Below are positions 28,688 to 37,632 of a stretch of 64,000 nt of DNA, one piece after another. The notes under the pieces were generated by a model, which worked only from the letters and a program-made list of their open reading frames with translations, had not been told where the DNA came from and did not search any database. This DNA comes from Paracoccus hibiscisoli (lineage in GTDB: Bacteria; Pseudomonadota; Alphaproteobacteria; Rhodobacterales; Rhodobacteraceae): positions 62,001 through 126,000 of the forward strand of contig NZ_SUNH01000013.1 in NCBI RefSeq assembly GCF_005048265.1. The letters run 5' to 3'. Numbering within the stretch: the first letter of the stretch is position 1; each line of letters begins with the position of its first letter. The translations under genes were made by a program, and so were the position numbers.

Positions 28688-28933
28688 ATGTTCACCATCG
28701 AGCACGACTTTGACGCGACCGTGATCACCCTGATCGACGAGGCCGACCCCGGCACCCGCCCCCTGACCGAGGACGTGGTGATCCTGGGGTTCGACGACCG
28801 GGTGATCCTGGAACAGATGAGCGACGACGGAGAGGAGGTCGTGCGCATCACCCTGTCGATGCACCAGCTGACCGAGCTGCGCCTGGCGCTGAACCTGCCC
28901 GAAGGCAATTACCGCATCGACAAGAAGGTCTAG
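28688..28933 (+). CDS. Conserved small acidic protein of unknown function
   Basis: An 81-residue protein with no recognised domain. It is acidic, predicted mostly beta-strand in the first two thirds (MFTIEHDFDATVITLID, VVILGFDDRVILEQMS), with a short helix near MHQLTELRLALNLPEG. A strong AAGGAG sits seven bases before the ATG, supporting translation. The stop overlaps the convergent DUF167 gene by four bases (CTAG). The function is unknown. Confidence 0.7.
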   Translation: MFTIEHDFDATVITLIDEADPGTRPLTEDVVILGFDDRVILEQMSDDGEEVVRITLSMHQLTELRLALNLPEGNYRIDKKV

Positions 28934-29178
28934 TCCAGCCGCACCACCTTGTCGCGGGCCGTATGGCCGCGGATCACGGTCAGCCGCGATGGCGCGACCT
29001 TCAGCGCGCGGGCCAGCAGGCGCAGGACGGCGCGGGTGGCGCGCCCGTCCTCGGGCGGGTCGGTGACGTGGATGCGCAGCAGACAGCCCTCGACCGTGAT
29101 GGCATTGCGCCGCGCGCGGGGCGTCACGCGCAGGGTCAGGACGGCGCCCGGTCGGGCCAGATGGGTCAGGTCGGTCAC
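28930..29178 (-). CDS. DUF167 (YggU-like) protein
   Basis: An 82-residue DUF167 protein with the core segments LRVTPRARRNAI, LRIHVTDPPEDGRAT and LRLLARALKVAPSRLTVIRG. The fold is known from structural genomics, but the function is not settled. The GTG at 29178 gives the usual family length; an in-frame ATG at 29241 would add 21 residues and is the alternative. In many alphaproteobacteria a YggT-family gene sits beside it; here the neighbours are an unknown small gene and a nitroreductase. Confidence 0.78.
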   Translation of the reverse strand: MTDLTHLARPGAVLTLRVTPRARRNAITVEGCLLRIHVTDPPEDGRATRAVLRLLARALKVAPSRLTVIRGHTARDKVVRLD

Positions 29179-29278
29179 GCGCTGTTGCTGCCCCGCCCCG
29201 GCCCCTGGCGCAAGGCCCCGCCTTGAAGACCGCCCGCGCATCTGAAACACCGGACCCCGGACCGCAAAGGAGTGCCGC

Positions 29279-29851
29279 ATGGACCACCGCAACGACGCCG
29301 CGCTGGAGTTTCTGGCCACGCGCCGCTCGCATCCGCCCAAGATGATGACCGGCCCCGGACCCGACCGCGATGAGCTGACGCGCCTGCTGACCCTGGCCGC
29401 CCGCGTCCCCGACCATGGCAAGCTGGAACCGTGGCGCTTTGTCGTGCTGGGCCGCCAGACGCTGGACGCGCTGGCGGTGCCGCTGCATGCGCTGGTGCTG
29501 GCATCGGGGCAGGACCAGGCGGCGGCGGACAAGGCCGCGCAGGCGATGGCCTCGCCGGTAATCGTGGCGGTGGTGTTCTCTCCGGTGAACAGCCCCAAAG
29601 TCCCGGAATGGGAACAGATGCTCTCGGCGGGCGCGCTGTGCCTGGGGCTGGTCAATGCGGCCCTGGCCTCGGGCTGGGGGGCGGCCTGGCTGACGGGCTT
29701 TGCCGCGCTGAACCAGGATTTCGCCGAAACCCATCTGGGCATCACGCCGCGTGAACGCATCGCGGGGCTGATCCATATCGGCACGCGCGGAGCGACGCCG
29801 CCCGAACGCCCCCGGCCCGATATCGGCGCCAAGACCACGTGGCGCCCGTGA
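29279..29851 (+). CDS. Nitroreductase family protein
   Basis: A 190-residue FMN-dependent oxidoreductase of the short YdjA type. It has the N-terminal RRSHPP flavin-binding region, AARVPDHGKLEPWRFVVLG, and the C-terminal GITPRERIAGLIHIG. Such enzymes reduce nitroaromatics, quinones or unsaturated carbonyls with NAD(P)H; the substrate here is unknown. GGAG lies upstream of the ATG. The stop overlaps the GTG start of the next gene (GTGA). Confidence 0.9.
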   Translation: MDHRNDAALEFLATRRSHPPKMMTGPGPDRDELTRLLTLAARVPDHGKLEPWRFVVLGRQTLDALAVPLHALVLASGQDQAAADKAAQAMASPVIVAVVFSPVNSPKVPEWEQMLSAGALCLGLVNAALASGWGAAWLTGFAALNQDFAETHLGITPRERIAGLIHIGTRGATPPERPRPDIGAKTTWRP

Positions 29852-30564
29852 CGCCGCTGCGCGCGCTGGCGCGGGGCTGGGCGGACCTGATGCGGCCTTC
29901 GGTGCTGCGGCTGGCGGTGCTGGGCATCGCGCTGACCATCGGGCTGTTCGTGGCGCTGCAGGCTGCGATCTTCTGGGTGATCCGGCTGTGGCTGCCGGGG
30001 GGCGTCACCCTGCCCTGGCTGGGCACGGTCGAGTTCGGGCAGGTGCTGTCCTGGGGTTCGCTGGCGCTGTTTCCGGTGCTCAGCATCTTTCTGATGGCCC
30101 CGGTCGCGGCGGGTTTTGCGGGTCTTTTCGCCGAGACGGTCGCCGACAAGGTCGAGGCGATCCACTATCCCCACCGGCGCGGGGTGTCGGTCGATTTCCT
30201 GGACGGGCTGCTGGAATCAGCGGCGCTGGTTCTGGCGATGCTGGGCGTGGCGGTTGTCAGCCTGATCCTGACGCCCTTTCTGGGCCCGCTGGCGCCGCTG
30301 CTGTTTCTGGGTGCGAATGGCTGGCTGCTGGGGCGCGAGTTCTTTCAGATGGCCGCGCGCCGACACCTGTCGGCGGTCGCGGCCCATGATCTGCGCCGCG
30401 CCCATTCGGGCCGGGTGACCGCGACCGGCGTGCTGGTCGCGATCGGACTGGTCATTCCGGTGGTCAACATCACCGTGCCGCTGCTGGCGGCGGCGGCCTT
30501 CACCCACCTGTTCCAGATGCTCAGCGGACCAGCTGGTCCAGATTCGCGATATCGGCGCGGGTGA
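29848..30564 (+). CDS. EI24/CysZ-like membrane protein
   Basis: A 238-residue EI24-domain protein with about four or five membrane segments. Characteristic parts are MRPSVLRLAVLGI, the loop VEAIHYPHRRG, and GREFFQMAARRHL before the last hydrophobic stretch PVVNITVPLLAAAAFTHLF. CysZ relatives take up sulfate, but many EI24 proteins have no known substrate. The GTG at 29848, overlapping the upstream stop, is preferred to a GTG nine bases earlier. The 3' end overlaps the convergent DUF1467 gene by 44 bases. Confidence 0.83.
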   Translation: MTPLRALARGWADLMRPSVLRLAVLGIALTIGLFVALQAAIFWVIRLWLPGGVTLPWLGTVEFGQVLSWGSLALFPVLSIFLMAPVAAGFAGLFAETVADKVEAIHYPHRRGVSVDFLDGLLESAALVLAMLGVAVVSLILTPFLGPLAPLLFLGANGWLLGREFFQMAARRHLSAVAAHDLRRAHSGRVTATGVLVAIGLVIPVVNITVPLLAAAAFTHLFQMLSGPAGPDSRYRRG

Positions 30565-30789
30565 TCACGCCGCCCAGGATCAGCCAAGCGATCACGGCCC
30601 ACAGGGCCGCGGTGATCCCCGTGGTCCACAGCAGCTTGCGCCGCCAGTTCACGCCCGCGGGCGCCCCGGCATGGGTGCCGCGGATCACGTCGCCCGCGTC
30701 GGCCTGACTGCGCTGGCCGATCGGCATGACGCAGAACAGGGTCAGAAACCACAGGGACGCGAACAGAACGATGCCGCCGGTCAGGTTCA

Positions 30790-30790
<1 letters not shown>
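30521..30790 (-). CDS. DUF1467 small membrane protein
   Basis: An 89-residue protein with two membrane segments (about 3-22 and 55-75). Between them is the DUF1467 pattern: LPIG-like turn, GQRSQADAGDVIRGTHAGAPAG, then WRRKLLWTT. The family has no known function and often follows the methylmalonyl-CoA epimerase gene in alphaproteobacteria. Its ATG shares one base with the epimerase stop (TGATG), so the pair is translationally coupled. Confidence 0.85.
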
Positions 30791-31194
<404 letters not shown>

Positions 31195-31258
31195 CTCATC
31201 CTCCGTTTTCCGGGGTTCTATGCCTTTCGGGCGGTGCGGGAAAGGAAAAGCATCTCCG

Positions 31259-31273
31259 TTAACGCCATGTTAG
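31259..31273. promoter_or_regulatory. CtrA-like site, one mismatch
   Basis: TTAA-N7-TTAG lies 48 bases upstream of the chosen response regulator start. It differs by one base from the alphaproteobacterial CtrA consensus TTAA-N7-TTAA. Such sites occur by chance at a low rate in GC-rich DNA, so this is only a candidate. Confidence 0.3.
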
Positions 31274-31320
31274 CGAATCGAGGCTTTACTGTCCGTGAAG
31301 ACATGGATGGGGATCAAGAC

Positions 31321-32055
31321 ATGTTGACCGATTACGGGACTGACCAGTCCAAGCCCTTGCCACAATGGCGTTTGTCGTTGCCAAGGCGGCCCCTGACCGG
31401 GCTGACGGTGCTGGTGATCGAGGATTCGCGCTTTGCCAGCGAGGCCGTGCGCCTGTTGTGTCTCAAATCGGGTGCGCGGATTCGCCGCGCGGATTGCCTG
31501 CGCTCGGCGGCGCGTCATCTGCGCAGCTATCGCCCGGCGGTGGTGGTGATCGACCTGGGCCTGCCCGATGGCGACGGGGTGGCACTGATCGCCGAACTGA
31601 ACGCGACCGAGCCGCGGGTGCCCGTGATCCTGGCGATGTCGGGCGACACCGACCGCGCGGGCCAGGCGCTGGCCGCAGGGGCCGACGGCTTTCTGCCCAA
31701 ACCGGTCGAGAGCCTGGCGGTGTTCCAGCAGACCATCCTGCAGGCGATGCCCCCCGAGGCCGGAGGCATGACCCTGCGCGCCCTGCCGGACGAGGTGATC
31801 CAGCCCGACCCCTCGGGCCTGCGCGACGATCTGGCCCATGTGGCCGAGGTGCTGTCCAGCGCCCAGGACACGACCGAGATCGACTATATCGCCCGCTTTC
31901 TGGCCGGTGTCGCGCGCTCTGCCCATGATCCCGCGTTGGAGGCCGCAGCCACGGCGCTGGCGCGCGACCACACGGCCGGACACGCTTTGGCGACCGATCT
32001 GGCGCGCATCAGCGGCATGGTCCAGGACCGCCTGTCCCGCGTGGCCGAAATGTAG
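31321..32055 (+). CDS. Response regulator (receiver domain plus unknown C-terminal domain)
   Basis: A 244-residue protein. The receiver domain (about 28-145) has the acidic pair in VLVIEDSRF, the phospho-acceptor Asp in VVVIDLGLPDGDG, the Thr/Ser switch in LAMSGD, and the lysine in FLPKPVE. The remaining 95 residues are helical, with no DNA-binding or enzymatic motif I recognise, so it may act by protein contact. The start is uncertain: ATGs at 31303 and 31267 are also in frame; 31321 is preferred for GGGGA upstream. No kinase gene is adjacent. Confidence 0.85.
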   Translation: MLTDYGTDQSKPLPQWRLSLPRRPLTGLTVLVIEDSRFASEAVRLLCLKSGARIRRADCLRSAARHLRSYRPAVVVIDLGLPDGDGVALIAELNATEPRVPVILAMSGDTDRAGQALAAGADGFLPKPVESLAVFQQTILQAMPPEAGGMTLRALPDEVIQPDPSGLRDDLAHVAEVLSSAQDTTEIDYIARFLAGVARSAHDPALEAAATALARDHTAGHALATDLARISGMVQDRLSRVAEM

Positions 32056-32056
32056 G

Positions 32057-33741
32057 TCAGGCCGTCATCCGCGGATCGGACCCCATGTCCAGCCCCGGAA
32101 AGACAGCCCCCTCCAGCGTGGCGCGGTCGATGCCGAACTTGGCATGCAGCGCCCAGGCCGCATAGGCGCGGATGTCGCGCAGCGGCATCAGATCGCGCCC
32201 GTCATACAGATCGCCCTCGGCCAGGCCCGGCCACTGGCCCAAGACGCGTCCACCCCGAACCGCGCCCCCGGTCACCAGCATCGCGCCCCCGGTGCCGTGA
32301 TCGGTCCCGCCCGAGCCGTTCTCCTGCGCGGTGCGGCCGAATTCGGTCATGGCCATCACCGTTGTGCGGTCCCACAGATCGCCCAAGCCCGCCTGCAGGA
32401 TCAGGATCGTGTCCGCCAGCCGCGACAGCGCGCGCGGCCTCCTCCAGGCCAGCGCCTCGGATGCGGTGTTGCCCAGGGTCGTACGCAGAAAGGCCCGCGC
32501 ATCGGGCAGCGGCCGGGACAGCGTGAAGGGATGGGTCATCGCCCAGGTGATCCGCATCGCCAGCCCCTGCGGACTGGCCCAGGCGGCGGCGGGTTCGGGC
32601 CAGCCGTCGGGGCCGGGCGGGGCGGCCCAAGGCTGTCCCATCACCGCCAATGGTTGCATCAGGAGCGCCTGACGGTCACGCCCGGACAGGGCCCGCACGC
32701 CCGCGCCGTCCAGCCCCAGGGCGCGCAGGCTGGCCACCAGAAATTCGAAGGGCTGGCGCATCTTGGTGCGAAAGTTGTCGCGCAGATCGGGCGCCTCGGC
32801 CAAGGCCAGATTCATCGCACCCAGATCGCCGCCCGTGTCGCGGAACACGCCCTCCAGACGGGCCACCAGCGCGGCGGGCGGATCGTCGGCCACGAAATGC
32901 ACGGCCAGCTTGCGCGCCAGATGGCGGGCAGTGTCGGGATGGGTCGCCAGCGCCTTGATCACCGCGCGGATGTCGTCGATGCTGGCCTTGCCGCCGCCAT
33001 AGCTGTCACCCAGAACGGTCTCGGCCCCCGGTTCGGCGCGGGCAGGGCGAAAGACGCCGGGCTGGCGCGGGTTGTAGGTCAGGCCGGTCAGCAGCAGGGG
33101 CAGCTGCTCGACATCGCCCTGTTCATAGGCGCCGCCGACGCCCAGGCTGTGCAGCTCGATCATCTCGCGCGCCATGTTCTCGTTGGCGCCCGCGGGCTTG
33201 TCGGGGTTCTTGCGGGCCTCAATGGAATTGGGGCCCAGCGACCGGGCCTGATCCAGATAGCGCAGAATGGCGGGATGGGTCTCGGCGGCGACCATCATGT
33301 CGGCAAAGCGCCCGGCCAGATGCGGGCGGATCGCCTCCTGCACCAGCGAGGCGGCCAGCAGGTCCAGATAGATCGTCCCGCCCGTCACCGTGAAATGGTC
33401 TCGGCCCAGAACCAGGTCAGACGCTCTCCGAAGCCGGACGGGTCATCCACGGCGCGGGCAAAGCGCGTCACCACGGCCTCGGCATAGACGGCGCGCAGGG
33501 TCTGGCGGTGATCGCGCAGCGCCTGACGGGCCTAATCGCCGCCGCCGCGCTTTTCCTCGGCGCCCAGCATCTGGCCCTGCTGCTGCCCGTCGCGCACCTG
33601 GTCCAAGGTCACGGGCTGCGGATCGGGCTGGGTGGCAGGGATCACGGAGACCGCAACGCCGGACGGATCGGCGGGCGGCGTCAGGCCCGGCGACAGGACA
33701 TAGCCCAGGCGGATCGCGGCAAGCTGGTCATAGGGGATCAT
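32057..33741 (-). pseudogene. Decayed DUF1800/DUF1501 gene pair, fused by deletion
   Basis: The remains start at 33741 with MIPYDQLAAIRLGYVLSPG, the usual DUF1800 N-terminus. An in-frame TAG (33532-33534) follows GGGD, and sequence past it still reads ARQALRDHRQTLRAVYAEA. The frame then breaks near 33397-33403, where LTWFWAE should continue HFTV but shifts by two extra bases. The longest intact part (33388 to 32057) runs from DUF1800 into the C-terminal third of a DUF1501 protein (WDRTTVMAMTEFGRT, GSGGTDHGTGGAML, LYDGRDLMPL). The DUF1800 end and most of DUF1501 are missing. In relatives the two are separate neighbouring genes. Confidence 0.8.
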
Positions 33742-33807
33742 GAGGCGGCGGGCCTTGGCGGTTGCTGCTGTGCAGCATCATGCCACGCCCCCCGCCCCGA
33801 TGTCAGA

Positions 33808-35583
33808 TCACTCTTTCGGCAACGTCCGCAGGCGCAGGTCGCGCATCTGTTCGTTGGTGGGCTCGGAGGGCGCGCCCATCATCAGATCCTCGGCGCGCTG
33901 GTTCATCGGGAACATGATGACCTCGCGGATGTTCTGCTCATCCGCCAGCAGCATGACGATGCGGTCGATGCCCGCGGCGCAGCCCCCGTGCGGCGGCGCG
34001 CCATAGCGGAACGCCTTGACCATGCCACCAAAGCGCTTCTCGACCTCGGAGGCGGGATAGCCGGCCAGCTCGAAGGCCTTGAACATGATCTCGGGCTTGT
34101 GGTTGCGGATCGCGCCGCTGATCAGCTCATAGCCGTTGCAGGCCAGGTCGTACTGATAGCCCAGCACGTCCAGCGGATCGCCATTCAGCGCCTCCATCCC
34201 GCCCTGCGGCATGGAGAAGGGGTTGTGGCTGAAGTCGATCTTGCCGTCGTCGGTCTTCTCGTACATCGGGAAATCAACGATCCAGGCAAACTTGAACTGG
34301 TTCTCCTGGGTCAGGCCCAGCTCCCGTCCGATCTCGGTGCGGGCGCGGCCCGCGACGGCCTCGAACTGGTCGGGACGCCCGCCCAGGAAGAAGGCCGCAT
34401 CACCCTCGGCCAGGTTCAGCTGCTGCCGGATGGCTTCGGTCTTCTCGACGCCCAGCGCCTTGGCGATCGGGCCCGCGGCCTCGGTCGTGCCATCCTCGGC
34501 CTTGCGCCAGATGATATAGCCCATGCCCGGCAGGCCCTGCGCTTGGGCAAAGGCGTTCATGCGGTCGGCAAACTTGCGGCTGCCGCCGGTGGGCGCGGGA
34601 ATGGCGCGGACCTGCGTCCCTTCCTGCTCCAGCAGCTTGGCAAAGATGCCAAAGCCCGATCCGCGGAAATGCTCGCTGACGACCTGCATCTCGATGGGGT
34701 TGCGCAGGTCGGGCTTGTCGGTGCCGTATTTCAGCAGGCTGTCGGCATAGGGGATGCGCGGCCAGTCGGTATCGACCGGGCGACCGCCGCCGAACTCCTC
34801 GAACAGGCCCTGGATGACGGGCTGGATCGTGGCGAACACGTCCTCCTGCTCGACGAACGACATCTCCAGGTCCAGCTGGTAGAAATCGGTGGGCGAGCGG
34901 TCGGCGCGCGGGTCCTCGTCGCGGAAGCAGGGCGCGATCTGGAAATACTTGTCGAAGCCCGCGACCATGATCAGCTGCTTGAACTGCTGGGGCGCCTGCG
35001 GCAGGGCATAGAACTTGCCCGGATGCAGGCGCGAGGGCACCAGAAAGTCGCGCGCGCCCTCGGGGGACGACGCCGTGATGATCGGGGTCTGGAATTCGGT
35101 GAAGTTCTGGTCCCACATGCGGTTGCGGATTGACCGCACGACCTTGGAGCGCAGCATGATGTTGTTGTGCAGGCTGTCGCGGCGCAGGTCCAGGAAGCGA
35201 TAGGCCAGGCGCGTTTCCTCGGGGTAGTCCTGATCGCCGAAGACCGGCAGGGGCAGCTCGTCCGCGGGGCCCAGCACCTCGACCTCGGTCGCATAGACCT
35301 CGATCTCGCCGGTGGGCAGCTTGGGGTTGACCAGCGACGCGTCGCGCAGCTTGACGCGGCCGTCGATGCGGATGACCGTCTCGGCGCGCAGGCGCTCCAT
35401 CGCGGCAAAGGCCGGGCTGTCGCTGTCGGCCAGCACCTGCGTCATGCCGTAATGGTCGCGCAGGTCGACGAACAGCACGCCCCCATGGTCGCGGACGCGG
35501 TGGACCCAGCCCGACAGGCGGACGGTGGTCCCGGCATCGGCGGCCTTCAGGTCGCCGCAGGTATGGCTGCGATAGGCGTGCAT
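33808..35583 (-). CDS. aspS: Aspartyl-tRNA synthetase
   Basis: A 591-residue class IIb synthetase that charges tRNA-Asp; alphaproteobacterial forms are often non-discriminating and also charge tRNA-Asn, which cannot be decided here. An N-terminal OB-fold anticodon domain ([20 protein letters not shown]) is followed by motif 2 ([20 protein letters not shown]), a GAD insertion domain (about 290-400), and motif 3 ([14 protein letters not shown]). The ATG at 35583 gives the typical MHAYRSHTC start, preferred to an ATG five codons upstream. Confidence 0.97.
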   Translation of the reverse strand: MHAYRSHTCGDLKAADAGTTVRLSGWVHRVRDHGGVLFVDLRDHYGMTQVLADSDSPAFAAMERLRAETVIRIDGRVKLRDASLVNPKLPTGEIEVYATEVEVLGPADELPLPVFGDQDYPEETRLAYRFLDLRRDSLHNNIMLRSKVVRSIRNRMWDQNFTEFQTPIITASSPEGARDFLVPSRLHPGKFYALPQAPQQFKQLIMVAGFDKYFQIAPCFRDEDPRADRSPTDFYQLDLEMSFVEQEDVFATIQPVIQGLFEEFGGGRPVDTDWPRIPYADSLLKYGTDKPDLRNPIEMQVVSEHFRGSGFGIFAKLLEQEGTQVRAIPAPTGGSRKFADRMNAFAQAQGLPGMGYIIWRKAEDGTTEAAGPIAKALGVEKTEAIRQQLNLAEGDAAFFLGGRPDQFEAVAGRARTEIGRELGLTQENQFKFAWIVDFPMYEKTDDGKIDFSHNPFSMPQGGMEALNGDPLDVLGYQYDLACNGYELISGAIRNHKPEIMFKAFELAGYPASEVEKRFGGMVKAFRYGAPPHGGCAAGIDRIVMLLADEQNIREVIMFPMNQRAEDLMMGAPSEPTNEQMRDLRLRTLPKE

Positions 35584-35644
35584 GTGCGTTTTCCCCAAGT
35601 TTTCAGCCCCCGCACAAAGCGCGGGACGGCGGGGAAGTCAACCG

Positions 35645-36307
35645 CTAGAACGGCCGGACCACGTTGCCGGTATAGAAGTAGAGGCCCATCCCCATCGCGA
35701 ACAGGATGTTGCCCGCCACCGCATGCAGCACGAAGGCCGCCGGAAAGCCGTGGCGCAGATAGGCGCGGGCAAAGATCCAGCCGCCGATGAAGGTCATGAT
35801 CGCCACGATCCAGGACCAGAACATCAGATGCGCAAAGGAAAAGATCGCCGCGTTCAGTGCGATGGCCGCGCGCCCCTGTGGCAGGATCGCGCCATAGCGG
35901 TGAAAGAACAGCGGTCGAAAGATCAGCTCCTGCGGCAGGGCGGACAGGATCGGATAGAAGGTCCAGATGACCAGCAGGAATTCCGGGCGGTTGCGGATGA
36001 TCCCGAACAGCGCCTCGGGACGGGTCAGGGTCAGGATGACCCAGCTGGCCAGCGCGGTGGCCAGCGCGATGCCCGCCACCTCGCGCCAGGGCATGCGCCG
36101 CCAGCCGCGCACCAGCACGCGCCAGCGGAACCCGCCGGTCAGCCACAGCAGTGCCATGCCCGCCAGGCTGAACACCGCCAGCGCCGTGAACAGCGCGTCC
36201 CCCGGCAGGAACAGCGCAATGGCCAGCGGCGCCCCGATATAGAGCGCCGCGAATTCGACCTTGAGCCAGCGATGCGGGGCTACCGCACCAGTCGTCGTTG
36301 CAACCAT
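35645..36307 (-). CDS. CPBP family intramembrane protein (putative glutamic protease)
   Basis: A 220-residue membrane protein with about six to seven segments and the three CPBP motifs: QELIFRPLFFHRYG (motif 1), SFAHLMF (motif 2 His) and LHAVAGNILF (motif 3 His/Asn). Motif 1 reads QE rather than the usual EE, leaving one glutamate plus arginine. Relatives include Rce1-type CAAX proteases and bacterial processing enzymes of unclear substrate. The start overlaps the 3' end of the GH25 gene by 28 bases; aspS follows 61 bases later on the same strand. Confidence 0.85.
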   Translation of the reverse strand: MVATTTGAVAPHRWLKVEFAALYIGAPLAIALFLPGDALFTALAVFSLAGMALLWLTGGFRWRVLVRGWRRMPWREVAGIALATALASWVILTLTRPEALFGIIRNRPEFLLVIWTFYPILSALPQELIFRPLFFHRYGAILPQGRAAIALNAAIFSFAHLMFWSWIVAIMTFIGGWIFARAYLRHGFPAAFVLHAVAGNILFAMGMGLYFYTGNVVRPF

Positions 36308-37092
36308 CGTCCCCAATCCGCCGCAGAGCCTGCAAAGGCGTTGATGTCGGTATCCCCCTGGATGCCCGGAACGATGCCCGTGCCGGTATATTGCCAGAAG
36401 GTCCAGCGCTGCCCCGGATAGGTCACACTGGGATGATCCGCGACCGAACGCAGCCAGAATTCGGCATTCATGCGGCCCATCTGGTTCTCACGGTAGAAAT
36501 CGACCGTGGTATAGATGATCGGGCGCTGGCCGTAATGGCGACCGACGATCTGCATGAAGACCTCGGCCTCGCGCAGGACCTCGGCGGCCGGGGGGCGGCG
36601 GGGGCAGTTGCGCGAATTGGTCCATTCCATGTCCAGAACCGGCGGCAGAGACCCCGCCTCGCGCGGGACGTTCTGGATGAACCAATAGGCCTGCTCGGCG
36701 CCGGTGCGGCAGAAGTAATAGAAATGATAGGCTCCGCGCGGAATGCGCGCCTGCGCGGCCTGCGCCCAATAGCGGCGGAAGTTGGGGTCGGAATGGTCGC
36801 CCCCCTCGGTCGCCTTGATGAAGGCAAAGCTGATGCCCGCCCCCCGGACGCGGTTCCAGTCGATATCCCCCTGCCAGCGCGAAATGTCGATGCCGTGCAC
36901 CGCATGCCCATAGGGCGCGCCGTTGCGCCACGCATGCGGGGCCCGATCACCCAGCTGCGGATTGGCCCCCGGCCCCGGTGCCACCTGATAACCGTAACCA
37001 GAAGGCCCCTGGCCGCGCGGCGGGGTCCGCCCGCAGGAGACCGCGATGGTCACCACCGCCAGCCCCAAGACCAGCTTTGTCAGAAATCCCAT
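36280..37092 (-). CDS. Glycoside hydrolase family 25 lysozyme-like lipoprotein
   Basis: A 270-residue putative muramidase. A lipoprotein signal ends IAVSC (Cys20), then a Gly/Pro-rich linker leads to the GH25 domain (about 65-265). Catalytic acidic residues lie in GIDISRWQGDIDW and PVLDMEWT, and typical segments GAYHFYYF, PIIYTTVDFY and WTFWQYTGTG are present. It should hydrolyse peptidoglycan from the periplasm or outer membrane. The end overlaps the CPBP gene, suggesting one transcript. Confidence 0.9.
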   Translation of the reverse strand: MGFLTKLVLGLAVVTIAVSCGRTPPRGQGPSGYGYQVAPGPGANPQLGDRAPHAWRNGAPYGHAVHGIDISRWQGDIDWNRVRGAGISFAFIKATEGGDHSDPNFRRYWAQAAQARIPRGAYHFYYFCRTGAEQAYWFIQNVPREAGSLPPVLDMEWTNSRNCPRRPPAAEVLREAEVFMQIVGRHYGQRPIIYTTVDFYRENQMGRMNAEFWLRSVADHPSVTYPGQRWTFWQYTGTGIVPGIQGDTDINAFAGSAADWGRWLQRRLVR

Positions 37093-37220
37093 ACCTGCCC
37101 CGTCCTTCTGTCAGAAGATACCGCCCGCGACGCTTGGTGCGCCATTCTGGGGCGGTTATCTCAAAACCGTGAGGCAATGTCATGAGGTCAGGGCGGTCAC
37201 GGTTGCGTCAGATGGACGAT

Positions 37221-37247
37221 GCCGGCCCCGATGGTGTCGGGACCGGC
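37221..37247 (-). terminator. Stem-loop downstream of the small membrane protein gene
   Basis: On the minus strand GCCGGTCCCGA pairs with TCGGGGCCGGC (11 pairs, one wobble) around a 5-base loop, starting 11 bases after the stop at 37259. No U-run is present, so it is a possible rather than certain terminator. Confidence 0.4.
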
Positions 37248-37258
37248 GGGGGTCAGCA

Positions 37259-37564
37259 TCAGTTCGCGGGTGCGGTCTCTGCGCCGGCGGGCTGATCGGC
37301 GGTGCCGACCGGGCCGGTCGCGGCATCGGCGGGCGTGTCGGCGCCGGGTGCCACAGGATCGGCCGCGCCGCCCAGGCCTTCGGCATCCGACATCGGCGTG
37401 CCTGCGGGCGGGGGCGTGGTGGCGATGCCGTCATTCTGCTCATCCGCGCCGGGGGCAAAGACCAGGAAGGCCAGAACCGCCACGGCCAGCGCCACGACGA
37501 TCGCGATGATGGCCGGTTTATGCTTTCTGGCAGCTTTTTCCGGGTCGTTGTGGTTGTAGGACAT
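37259..37564 (-). CDS. Small single-pass membrane protein, Ala/Pro-rich tail
   Basis: A 101-residue protein. A short charged N-terminus (MSYNHNDPEKAARKHKP) is followed by one membrane helix (about 18-37, IIAIVVALAVAVLAFLVF). The roughly 60-residue periplasmic tail is low-complexity and rich in Ala, Pro, Gly and Asp. The ATG at 37564 follows AAGGTGAT, better placed than an ATG nine codons upstream. I recognise no family. It lies downstream of cobT on the opposite-oriented series of minus-strand genes, about 70 bases from cobT. Confidence 0.6.
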   Translation of the reverse strand: MSYNHNDPEKAARKHKPAIIAIVVALAVAVLAFLVFAPGADEQNDGIATTPPPAGTPMSDAEGLGGAADPVAPGADTPADAATGPVGTADQPAGAETAPAN

Positions 37565-37632
37565 GGGATCACCTTGCTGTTGGATTCCCATGCCAACGTC
37601 AGTGGCGCGCGGCAGTTCCCCGCAGGCGGGGC

